Shown: piece after piece, positions 1 through 5,406 of the stretch
Layout: the number at the start of each line of letters is the position of its first letter
Numbering within the stretch: position 1 is the stretch's first letter
Assembly (NCBI GenBank): GCA_045592865.1
Contig: JAZNVP010000012.1
Location: forward strand, 1-8,204
Direction of reading: 5' to 3'
Origin: RGIG9114 sp045592865
GTDB lineage: Bacteria > Bacillota > Clostridia > Oscillospirales > JAGBHD01
Length of the DNA stretch: 8,204 nt
Notes under the pieces: generated by a model
Told to the model about the DNA's origin: nothing
The model's input: the letters and a program-made list of their open reading frames with translations, nothing else
Database searches by the model: none
Translations under genes and position numbers: made by a program

Positions 1-1
1 T

Positions 2-95
2 CACCGCAGGTGTATTTCCTTCGGATTGATTCCATTCATCTCTTCGAGATGATTACATTCCGACTTCGTCGGATTACATACAATGCTTCGCATTG
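2..95. repeat. Tandem array of short hairpins with TTC loops
   Basis: Five short palindromes follow one another. They are CACC/GGTG (2-12, loop GCA), TCC/GGA (17-25), TCATCTC/GAGATGA (36-52), TCCGAC/GTCGGA (59-73) and CAATGC/GCATTG (81-95). The last four all have the loop TTC closed by C-G, so CTTCG is constant while the arms differ and stay perfectly complementary. Spacers are short and AT-rich (GATT, ATTACAT, ATTTA). No T-run follows any hairpin, so this is not an ordinary terminator. The array may continue upstream of the window. It may be a dispersed repeat family of the genome or a structured RNA/DNA element; the function is unknown. Confidence 0.75.
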
Positions 96-136
96 ATTTA
101 GTTGTATTTTTATGCTATAATACATTAAGGCGGTGA
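93..136 (+). promoter_or_regulatory. Sigma-A promoter and SD for the TRIC-family gene
   Basis: The -35 is TTGATT (93-98) and the -10 is TATAAT (116-121), with a 17-bp spacer and an extended TG at 113-114. The -35 overlaps the 3' arm of the last hairpin of the upstream array. The Shine-Dalgarno AAGGCGGTGAT (127-137) matches AAGGAGGTGAT with one mismatch and lies at the expected transcription start, so the leader would be only about 15 nt. It supports the GTG start at 143. Confidence 0.7.
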
Positions 137-142
137 TTATAA

Positions 143-805
143 GTGGTAAGTGAAGTTATTTTATTGATTACGGAGTGGATAGGAACCATATCCTTTGCCG
201 TTTCCGGTTCGCTCGTTGCGATAAGACATAATCTGGATCTGTTTGGTGTTGCAACAGTTGGAACCATAACGGCGATTGGCGGCGGAGTTATGCGAGATAC
301 GATGATAGGCGCCACCCCACCGAAAATATTCTCAAACCCACTTATTCTGTTGGTGGCCGTTGCCGCTTCGATTATAGTTTTCTTAATAACCTATTTTTAC
401 CGAAAGAATTTTAAAGAACTAAGCGAAAAGATCGATAGCATTAACGTTTTGTTTGATGCGTTAGGTCTTGCTTCGTTTACCATTGCAGGAACGGAAGTTG
501 CTTGTTTGGCTTCTTTTAAGGAAAACGTCCTTTTGGTTATAACGCTGGGTGTTATCACAGGCGTCGGCGGAGGAATTCTTCGCGACGTGTTGGTTAACGA
601 GAAGCCGTATATATTAACGAAACATATTTATGCAGTTGTGTCTATTTTGGGAGCTTCCCTATACTATTTAATAAGTGTGCAGTTGAATTATAAGGTGTTC
701 GCGACGGTTTTTGTGCTTGTTTTCACGGTCCTTATAAGATTGTTAGCGGCGAAATACCGTTGGAAACTGCCTAAAATTAAACTCCAAGAAAAAGAAACGA
801 ATTAA
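143..805 (+). CDS. TRIC/UPF0126-family membrane channel protein (YicG/YadS-like)
   Basis: A 220-aa integral membrane protein of the trimeric intracellular cation channel family (PF03458, formerly UPF0126). It shows the family's internal duplication: an AVSG segment near residues 19-22 leads to GGGVMRD at 46-52, and a second half starting near residue 100 leads to GGGILRD at 142-148. About seven hydrophobic segments span the chain and the C-terminus is basic. The length is typical. Family members are cytoplasmic-membrane proteins; some are potassium-permeable channels and others have been linked to glycine transport, so the substrate here is open. Start is GTG, chosen for the strong SD just upstream. 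The next gene begins about 30 nt after the stop with no terminator between, so the two are probably cotranscribed. Confidence 0.9.
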   Translation: MVSEVILLITEWIGTISFAVSGSLVAIRHNLDLFGVATVGTITAIGGGVMRDTMIGATPPKIFSNPLILLVAVAASIIVFLITYFYRKNFKELSEKIDSINVLFDALGLASFTIAGTEVACLASFKENVLLVITLGVITGVGGGILRDVLVNEKPYILTKHIYAVVSILGASLYYLISVQLNYKVFATVFVLVFTVLIRLLAAKYRWKLPKIKLQEKETN

Positions 806-834
806 ATCTTTTAAAAAAAGAAATGGAGAAGACC

Positions 835-2019
835 ATGGGAAAGATAAGTTACGAAACGCATTTTAAATCTACCCGCGCAGACGGGAGATTGACCGTTTCA
901 ATAGCTGCATTTCAAGAGAAACTCCGCAGAACCGAGCCGAAACTTTCATTGCCCGAAAATCTAACCGAAGAAAGCTTTGAGTTGTGGCATAAAAAGGTTA
1001 AGGATAAATACAGAGAAGTTCTTCGTATGCCCGAAATAACTGTGCAACCGGCCCCCGTGAAACTGTCGTCGGAAAAAAGAGAGGGCTACACGCTTGAAAA
1101 ATGGGAGTTTTACCCTGACGAGTTTATGGCAGTTCCTTTTTTGGTGTTGATTCCCGACGGGGCGGCGAAGGAAAGCCGCATTCCCGGAGTTATGTGTTTG
1201 CTCGGGTCTACCCATCCTAAAGAATTGGTGGCGGGAGAACCCTATAAAGAGAAATATTTTATCGGACACGCCGATAACGACGAAAACAAGATGGCGCTTC
1301 ATATTGTTAAAAACGGAATGGCGGCATTTGTTTTTGATAACCTCGGGATAGGAGAACAGGGAATGCCCACCGAAAATATGGACCTTCCCGGATATCTGCG
1401 CACCGAAATGGTTTACGGTTACTTGCAGGCGGGAGTTTGCTATCCCGGTATGGCAACCTGGATTATTCTTTCGTTTATGCAGTATTTAAAGACGTTCGAC
1501 TTTGTTGATATGGATAAACTCGCAGTCAGTGCTCATTCTTTGGGAACCGAACCTGCGATGGCTCTCGGAGTGCTTTGCGACGATATAAAGGCGGTTGTTT
1601 TTAATGATTTTCTGCATAACGACCGTGTGCGCTTTTGCGCTAACACCGAATTCCCCGAGGGTGACAAGAGTCTGGACATCGGCTCTTGGCATATAATTCC
1701 GGGTTGGTGGGAATATTTCGATTTCCCCGATCTGTGCGCGGCGATAGCACCGAAATTTCTTGCCTTTAATGAAGGCGGCGCAGACGAATGGTTTGATGTG
1801 GTGAAACGAGCATACAAGTTGTTTGGCTCGGAAGACAGGCTTCAGATAACACACTATGAGATGTATAAAGACGAGAGCGCGAGAAAAAATCACGGAAAGG
1901 TTCCGCGGTATGGACTTAGTTTCGAGGAATACCGCCGTGACTGGTGTTATTGCGACGCGCCAAACCACTATTTTAAGTCGGAGCCGTCGATCCGTCTCTT
2001 AAAAAAGGCATTTGGGTAA
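835..2019 (+). CDS. Alpha/beta-hydrolase (acetyl-xylan-esterase/dienelactone-hydrolase-like)
   Basis: A 394-aa predicted serine hydrolase resembling the Abhydrolase_7/acetyl xylan esterase group. The chain has a helical N-terminal extension, then a core with an oxyanion-region motif DNLGIGEQG. The nucleophile elbow is AHSLG, with Ser at residue 235. The acid candidate is Asp317 in GGADEW and the histidine candidate is His378 in NHYF near the C-terminus. No signal peptide is visible, so it is probably cytoplasmic. The substrate is unknown; an ester or deacetylation role on plant-derived carbohydrates is plausible from the family only. An in-frame ATG exists at 823, but GGAG at 825-828 lies 6 nt before the ATG at 835 while nothing similar precedes 823, so 835 is preferred. 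The gene ends at a strong terminator. Confidence 0.8.
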   Translation: MGKISYETHFKSTRADGRLTVSIAAFQEKLRRTEPKLSLPENLTEESFELWHKKVKDKYREVLRMPEITVQPAPVKLSSEKREGYTLEKWEFYPDEFMAVPFLVLIPDGAAKESRIPGVMCLLGSTHPKELVAGEPYKEKYFIGHADNDENKMALHIVKNGMAAFVFDNLGIGEQGMPTENMDLPGYLRTEMVYGYLQAGVCYPGMATWIILSFMQYLKTFDFVDMDKLAVSAHSLGTEPAMALGVLCDDIKAVVFNDFLHNDRVRFCANTEFPEGDKSLDIGSWHIIPGWWEYFDFPDLCAAIAPKFLAFNEGGADEWFDVVKRAYKLFGSEDRLQITHYEMYKDESARKNHGKVPRYGLSFEEYRRDWCYCDAPNHYFKSEPSIRLLKKAFG

Positions 2020-2053
2020 AAAAATGAGACTGTGAAATTTATAGTTAATAAAT

Positions 2054-2089
2054 AAAAATAAGCTCTGACTGTTGTCAGAGCTTATTTTT
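2054..2089. terminator. Symmetrical (bidirectional) intrinsic terminator
   Basis: A perfect 16-bp stem (2054-2069 with 2074-2089) has the loop TGTT. Five A on one side and five T on the other let it work in both directions. It ends the TRIC/hydrolase unit on the plus strand and the convergent XRE gene on the minus strand; the XRE stop codon (2082-2084) lies within the stem. Confidence 0.9.
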
Positions 2090-2294
2090 GTATTTTGGGA
2101 TTATTCGTTCTGCAGAGGATGTAATCAATGCTGACATTATAAAAATCGGCTAGTCGAATCAGAGTTTCTGTGGGGGGTATTCTTTCTCCGTTTTCAAATT
2201 TAGAAAGCAAGGCTTGTTCAATGCCGGTCTTCATTTGCACAGCGATTTGAGTATAGCCTTTACTTTTTCGGAGCAGTTTTAAATTATTGTTCAC
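2082..2294 (-). CDS. XRE-family helix-turn-helix repressor
   Basis: A 70-aa single-domain DNA-binding protein of the HTH_3/Cro-CI family. Residues 4-59 show the classic pattern: LRKSKGYTQ, an ALLSKFENGERIPP recognition region, then LIRLADFYNVSIDYIL. There is no ligand-binding or peptidase domain, so it is probably a simple dimeric repressor. Start is GTG, preceded on the minus strand by the SD AGAGGTGAT. The gene is divergent from the three-gene operon starting at 2404, and the shared intergenic region carries TGACA/TGTCA palindromes overlapping promoters for both directions. It therefore probably represses both itself and that operon. The inducing signal is unknown. Confidence 0.88.
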   Translation of the reverse strand: MNNNLKLLRKSKGYTQIAVQMKTGIEQALLSKFENGERIPPTETLIRLADFYNVSIDYILCRTNNPKIQK

Positions 2295-2307
2295 GTAATC
2301 ACCTCTA

Positions 2308-2322
2308 ATGACATTATGTCAT
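2308..2322. promoter_or_regulatory. Operator palindrome O1 (XRE side)
   Basis: ATGACATTATGTCAT is a perfect palindrome with 7-bp arms and a 1-nt centre. It overlaps the predicted -10 of the repressor's own promoter (TATGAC on the minus strand, 2318-2323). It shares the half-site TGACA with the next operator. Inferred role: autorepression. Confidence 0.7.
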
Positions 2323-2346
2323 AATACCTCTTGACAAATATGACAA
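2318..2346 (-). promoter_or_regulatory. Predicted promoter of the XRE repressor gene
   Basis: On the minus strand, TTGTCA (2341-2346) serves as the -35 and TATGAC (2318-2323) as the -10, with a 17-bp spacer. The -10 is only 4/6 to consensus. The -35 lies within operator O2 and the -10 overlaps O1, so a bound repressor would block it. Weaker than the opposing promoter. Confidence 0.45.
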
Positions 2347-2359
2347 CTTGTCATATAAT
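2331..2359 (+). promoter_or_regulatory. Consensus sigma-A promoter of the zinc-ribbon operon
   Basis: A perfect -35 TTGACA (2331-2336) and a perfect -10 TATAAT (2354-2359) are separated by exactly 17 bp. Operator O2 (2340-2354) fills the spacer and touches the -10. The start point expected near 2366 falls in the third palindrome. A promoter this close to consensus should be strong unless repressed. Confidence 0.85.
2340..2354. promoter_or_regulatory. Operator palindrome O2 (in the promoter spacer)
   Basis: ATGACAACTTGTCAT is a perfect palindrome with 7-bp arms and a 1-nt centre, the same architecture as O1. It lies between the -35 and -10 of the forward promoter and over the -35 of the reverse promoter, the classic position for an XRE repressor to shut off both. 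Confidence 0.75.
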
Positions 2360-2364
2360 AATTC

Positions 2365-2379
2365 TTGTCATTTCGACAA
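2365..2379. promoter_or_regulatory. Possible third operator O3
   Basis: TTGTCATTTCGACAA has 5-bp arms (TTGTC/GACAA) and a 5-nt centre, so it is related to O1 and O2 by half-site but spaced differently. It covers the expected transcription start of the forward operon. It may be a weaker site or part of a cooperative array with O2, whose centre is about 25 bp away. Confidence 0.45.
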
Positions 2380-2403
2380 AATAATTTATTGAGGTGTAAT
2401 TTA

Positions 2404-2712
2404 ATGGGAAAATTAACAATCAAAAGAAAGAGTTCTATAACAGGTAGCGATGTAATGCGAGCTTACAAAATTTTTATTGATGATAAAGAAGTAGGCAGCA
2501 TTAAATCTGGCAAGACAGAAAGTTTTGAGTTGTCTAACGGCGAACATTCAATACAGTTAAAAATTGATTGGTGTTCGAGTAGAAAAGTAGGTTTTAATAT
2601 TACTGATAACGAAACTACACAAATGGAATGTTACACATCTGGCGGTGGACTTTTTTCGGGCATAAATGCTCTTGTTAATAAAAACAATTATATAACTATA
2701 AAAGTTCTTTAG
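2404..2712 (+). CDS. Small beta-rich protein, PEGA-like, unknown function
   Basis: About 102 aa, no signal peptide, no membrane segment. Residues about 20-60 alternate beta-strand-like stretches (YKIFIDDKEVGSI, SFELSNGEHSIQLKI), resembling the vDGkevG...l.~G.Hti pattern of PEGA-like beta sandwiches. A DWCSS segment and a glycine-rich TSGGG loop follow. No confident family name can be given. An in-frame TTG lies upstream at 2365 but falls at the transcription start within an operator. The ATG at 2404 with SD GAGGTG (2391-2396) is far better. It is the first gene of the XRE-controlled operon, with about 37 nt to the next gene. Confidence 0.8.
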   Translation: MGKLTIKRKSSITGSDVMRAYKIFIDDKEVGSIKSGKTESFELSNGEHSIQLKIDWCSSRKVGFNITDNETTQMECYTSGGGLFSGINALVNKNNYITIKVL

Positions 2713-2749
2713 TTTTAAAGATTTTATGTTATTGATATAGGGGAATAAA

Positions 2750-3118
2750 ATGAGATTTTGTTCGCATTGCGGAAAAGAAATTATGGACGAGGCAGTTATC
2801 TGCCTTAATTGTGGCTGTAGGGCTGCGAGAAAATTTACGTATACGCCGCATCCAAAAACTGAGACAAAAACCGTTAATGAACAAGGTGAATCAGATCTTG
2901 CTACCTGGTCTAAAATATGCGGAATAGCAAGTTTTTTTATTGGATGGTTTGCCCTTGGGATAACTGCGATTGTGTTAGCCTGTATGAGTAAAGATTCCGC
3001 GAGTGGAACTATGTCTCCGTCGGCTAAGGTAGGATACGTTTGCGGAATAGTTTCAACGGCGTTGTCGCTTATGTTATTTATAATGCTTATTGGATATATA
3101 GCATACTTTTCAATTTAA
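2750..3118 (+). CDS. Zinc-ribbon membrane protein (DUF4190-like)
   Basis: A 122-aa protein with an N-terminal zinc ribbon: Cys4-x2-Cys7 and Cys18-x2-Cys21, with an extra Cys23. A polar linker of about 25 residues follows, then two hydrophobic segments (about 54-75 and 93-120) separated by a short polar loop, the arrangement of DUF4190-type proteins. The ribbon should be cytoplasmic and the C-terminus membrane-bound. SD AGGGGAA lies 5 nt upstream of the ATG. Its ribbon nearly repeats that of the following gene, while the membrane parts are unrelated. Second gene of the XRE-controlled operon. The function is unknown; such proteins are suspected scaffolds or regulators at the membrane. Confidence 0.85.
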   Translation: MRFCSHCGKEIMDEAVICLNCGCRAARKFTYTPHPKTETKTVNEQGESDLATWSKICGIASFFIGWFALGITAIVLACMSKDSASGTMSPSAKVGYVCGIVSTALSLMLFIMLIGYIAYFSI

Positions 3119-3138
3119 TTATTTAAAAGGAGCAAAAA

Positions 3139-3609
3139 ATGAAATATTGCACTCATTGTGGAAAAGAATTATTAGACGATGCTGTAGTTTGTGTAGGATG
3201 CGGTTGTGCCGTAGATGAAATAAACACACAACCTGCAGGGAATCAGGTAATCGACGGAACCGTATTATTAAATACCCTGTCACAAAGGCTCAACATTAAC
3301 GGTATTATCTGGCTTGTTATAGGAATATTGCAGATCTTAGGCGGTCTTTTAATAAATTGGTTTTTACTGATCGTTGGCGTTTTGAATATCATTTCTGCTA
3401 TTCAAGATATGCAGTATAGCAAGACTTTGCTAGAGAATCCAAATGGGATAGTATCAAAGTTTGAGCCATTGACTGGACCGATTATAACGTTAGTTTATAA
3501 CCTTGTTATCGGTGGAGTAATAGGTGTTGTCGGTTCGATATATTATTTCCTGGCAATAAGAAACTATGTTATGGAAAACAAGGAATTCTTTGCAAGTTTG
3601 GATGCGTAA
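3139..3609 (+). CDS. Zinc-ribbon membrane protein, unknown function
   Basis: A 156-aa protein with an N-terminal zinc ribbon (Cys4, Cys7, Cys18, Cys21, extra Cys23) in exactly the spacing of the previous gene's product. After a short linker come long hydrophobic stretches at about residues 53-87 (probably two helices) and 110-140. A polar segment lies between them (MQYSKTLLENPNG) and the C-terminus is charged. SD AAAGGAG is well placed. It follows the previous gene after about 20 nt and is the last gene before the terminator at 3661. No catalytic motif is visible; the role is unknown. Confidence 0.85.
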   Translation: MKYCTHCGKELLDDAVVCVGCGCAVDEINTQPAGNQVIDGTVLLNTLSQRLNINGIIWLVIGILQILGGLLINWFLLIVGVLNIISAIQDMQYSKTLLENPNGIVSKFEPLTGPIITLVYNLVIGGVIGVVGSIYYFLAIRNYVMENKEFFASLDA

Positions 3610-3621
3610 AAAACTGCCCCC

Positions 3622-3654
3622 TAAGGTTTACGGACTTATACTCCGTAACCCTTA
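3622..3654 (+). other. Hairpin preceding the operon terminator
   Basis: A 13-bp inverted repeat (3622-3634 with 3642-3654) has one mismatch and a 7-nt loop. It has no T-run and so is not itself a terminator. It lies between the last zinc-ribbon gene and the real terminator, 6 nt before that stem. It could protect the mRNA 3' end or be a degenerate older terminator. Confidence 0.5.
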
Positions 3655-3660
3655 ATCTTC

Positions 3661-3694
3661 CCCCTCGAATGCTTTTGCATTCGAGGGGATTTTT
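3661..3694 (+). terminator. Intrinsic terminator of the zinc-ribbon operon
   Basis: A perfect 12-bp stem CCCCTCGAATGC/GCATTCGAGGGG (3661-3672 with 3677-3688) has the loop TTTT and is followed by ATTTTT. It closes the XRE-controlled operon and insulates the next promoter. Confidence 0.9.
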
Positions 3695-3703
3695 ATTAGT
3701 TAC

Positions 3704-3752
3704 TTGCGCTTGACCAAACGGTATAGTATAATACATCTGAAGGTCGGTGATT
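3704..3752 (+). promoter_or_regulatory. Promoter and SD inherited from a glycerate kinase gene
   Basis: The -10 is TATAAT (3727-3732) and the -35 candidate is TTGCGC (3704-3709) with a 17-bp spacer; the -35 is weak. The SD-like GAAGGTCGGTGATT (3739-3752) starts about at the expected +1 and precedes the ATG at 3756. The layout (TATAATACAT, then AAGG, then CGGTGATT) closely repeats that in front of the gene at 143. Confidence 0.6.
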
Positions 3753-3755
3753 GTT

Positions 3756-3815
3756 ATGAAGGTTGTTATTGCGATTGATTCTTTTAAGGGAAGCCTTTCT
3801 TCTGAGGTGCGGTAA
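3756..3815 (+). pseudogene. Glycerate kinase N-terminal relic, now a 19-codon leader ORF
   Basis: The ORF encodes MKVVIAIDSFKGSLSSEVR followed by TAA. The first 16 residues match the conserved N-terminus of glycerate kinases of the GlxK/GarK family (MKIVIAPDSFK-SLS). Intact members are about 370-380 aa, so about 95% is missing. Promoter, SD and start codon are kept. The stop codon TAA (3813-3815) overlaps the ATG of the ECF S-component (3815-3817), and GAGGTGCGG at 3804-3812 within the relic can act as that gene's SD. The best reading is an internal deletion that joined the glycerate kinase 5' end to the next gene. The peptide could also now serve as a translated leader. Confidence 0.7.
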
Positions 3816-4330
3816 TGAGAAGGATAGGGTTTAAACACACTGTTTTAGCGGCGATGTTTTTAAGTATGGGGCTCATACTGCCTCTATTTACAAGTCAGAT
3901 AAAAGAGATCGGGGATTCGTTACTTCCTATGCATATCCCGATCATGCTTTGCGGACTTATCTGCGGCGGGAACTATGGCTTTATAACAGGACTGATGCTC
4001 CCCTTTGTGCGCTCTATGATCTTCGGAATGCCGCCAATATATCCGAATGCGGTCTGGATGGCGGCAGAACTCGCGGCCTATGGGCTCGTTATAGGAATTA
4101 CATATAAAAAATCGAAAAAGATATATTTAAGCCTTATTTTTGCGATGCTTTCAGGCAGAATTGTTTGGGGAATAGTGAAGGCTATACTGTTATGTCTTAG
4201 GGGAAGCGTTTTCGGTTTTGCGATGTTTATTTCGGGCGGCTTTGTTGACGCCCTGCCCGGAATTATTATTCAGCTCATACTCATTCCCGCAATAATGAGG
4301 GTAATAGAAAAAAGGAGAAAAAACAGTTAA
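3815..4330 (+). CDS. ECF transporter S component (substrate-binding membrane subunit)
   Basis: A 171-aa very hydrophobic protein with about six membrane segments. It matches the ECF S-component fold (PF12822 type): LLPMHIPIMLCGLICGGNYGF, then a GLMLPFVRSMIFGMPPIYP loop and a basic C-terminus (EKRRKNS). S components bind a vitamin or other micronutrient and pair with a shared EcfA/EcfA'/EcfT module; none of those genes is here, so this is a group II (solitary) type. The substrate cannot be read from the sequence. No regulatory riboswitch is seen upstream. Translation is probably coupled to the glycerate kinase relic. A perfect terminator follows. Confidence 0.88.
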   Translation: MRRIGFKHTVLAAMFLSMGLILPLFTSQIKEIGDSLLPMHIPIMLCGLICGGNYGFITGLMLPFVRSMIFGMPPIYPNAVWMAAELAAYGLVIGITYKKSKKIYLSLIFAMLSGRIVWGIVKAILLCLRGSVFGFAMFISGGFVDALPGIIIQLILIPAIMRVIEKRRKNS

Positions 4331-4332
4331 AG

Positions 4333-4364
4333 AAAAAATCTCGTTCATCTGAACGAGATTTTTT
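4333..4364. terminator. Bidirectional intrinsic terminator
   Basis: A perfect 14-bp stem (4333-4346 with 4351-4364) has the loop ATCT and runs of six A and six T at the outer ends. It stops the ECF S-component transcript and can stop the convergent AraC-type gene on the minus strand. Confidence 0.9.
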
Positions 4365-4383
4365 GTGTATAATGAGCAATCGG

Positions 4384-4881
4384 CTATTTGCTGTTAAGAA
4401 GCAGTCTTCGGTATTTTAAAGGCGGAGTTCCAACGTGTTTTTTGAAAAACTTAGTGAAATAATTATAATTTTTTATTCCGACGAGATTACTGATCTGACT
4501 TACCGATAATTTTGTCGAGGCGAGAAGTTCTTTTGCTTCCTCTATCCTTGTATGCGCGATATATTCACCGATTGTCATATGGAAATACTTGTGCGAGGCT
4601 TCATAGAGATGGTTTTTAGAAATACCCAGAGCATTGCAGATGTTCGGCACAGAGAGATCGGTGCCGACGTTTGACTTTATATAGCTGTTAATTTGAGAAG
4701 CTGTTACGTTATAATCGATTTCTATGTATTCGGATAACCAGATGTATCGGGTTGCAGCCTTTAAAATATTTGCCGCAGAGTCAATATTGGCTTCATCATA
4801 AACCTCAAGTTCGTTGTAGCTTTCGGTTAATTCGCTTAGATTAAGATTTAATTCCTTGGGGGAAATGTCACGAGACTGCAC
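4384..4881 (-). pseudogene. AraC-family regulator lacking its N-terminal domain
   Basis: The C-terminal part is an intact AraC/XylS DNA-binding domain. The first helix-turn-helix lies near residues 77-98 (LSVPNICNALGISKNHLYEAS) and the second near 126-147, with the conserved YNYFTKFFKKHVGTPPLKYR ending. The preceding stretch (AANILKAATRYIWLSEYI) resembles the linker after the sensory domain of PocR-like AraC regulators. That sensory domain, normally 150 or more residues, is absent. The nominal GTG start at 4881 lies inside the opposing GH43 fragment and codes for its antisense, so homology ends near 4860. No promoter fits upstream. It is probably a dead remnant, although a free DNA-binding domain could be made if transcribed. 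Confidence 0.7.
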
Positions 4882-5380
4882 GTTATTTCAAGATGATGAC
4901 GGAACGGCTTATTTTATTTCTTCATCCAATAAAAATGCCGACACACACGTTTACCGTCTTTCAGAGGAATATCTGGGTGTAGAGAAGCTTGTTAACCGCT
5001 TGTTTGTAGGCGAGTTTCGTGAAGCGCCCGTGCTATTTAAACGGCACGGTCGGTATTATATTTTAGGTTCATATTGCTCCGGTTGGGATCCCAATCAGTG
5101 CAAGTATTCATCGTCTGACGCCATTGACGGACAATGGGAAGAACTGAGAGACTGCGCGGACGATACCACATATCACACCCAACCCGCTTTTGTGTTAAAG
5201 CTTAGCGGCGCTGAGGGAGAATTGTTTTTATATATGGGCGACCGCTGGAGCGGGGGCGAATATTTTTCCTCTTCATATGTGATGTTGCCGATAGAGTTTA
5301 AGAATGATAAGGAAATCGATTTTTCCTATTACGACGAGTTTGTTGTAGACGTAAAAAAGGCAACATATAGGGCCCTTTAG
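4856..5380 (+). pseudogene. GH43-family glycosidase lacking its first propeller blade
   Basis: About 174 codons match the middle and C-terminal blades of a GH43 five-bladed beta-propeller, most like the galactan 1,3-beta-galactosidase group. SRDCTLFQDDDGTAYFISS carries the pKa-tuning Asp, and FREAPVLFKRHGRYYILGS carries the general-acid Glu (Glu56 counted from 4856). CSGWDPNQC, TYHTQPAF and GDRWSGGEYFSSSYV follow. The N-terminal blade with the general-base Asp is missing; intact proteins are about 300 aa or longer. The only starts are TTG at 4856 and ATG at 4865, with GGGGG too close to the ATG to be a good SD, and no promoter. It was presumably an enzyme for plant arabinogalactan, now inactive. 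Confidence 0.75.
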
Positions 5381-5406
5381 ATTGCGTGTGATAAAGTTCT
5401 GATAAT

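Noticed and set aside
2..95. CRISPR array
   Set aside because: The units are palindromes of different sequence rather than identical repeats with unique spacers of constant length, and no cas gene is present.
961..1968. Minus-strand open frames within the alpha/beta-hydrolase gene
   Set aside because: They lie opposite a well-supported coding gene, have no SD, and encode no recognisable domain.
2365..2403. Upstream TTG start extending the 102-aa protein by 13 residues
   Set aside because: It coincides with the predicted transcription start and operator O3 and has no SD; the ATG at 2404 has a good one.
3569..3838. An 89-codon minus-strand frame across the terminator and glycerate kinase relic
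   Set aside because: It reads through a terminator stem and a promoter and encodes nothing recognisable.
3690..5400. Insertion sequence as the cause of the truncations
   Set aside because: No transposase fragment, terminal inverted repeats or target duplications were found at either junction; simple deletion explains them better.
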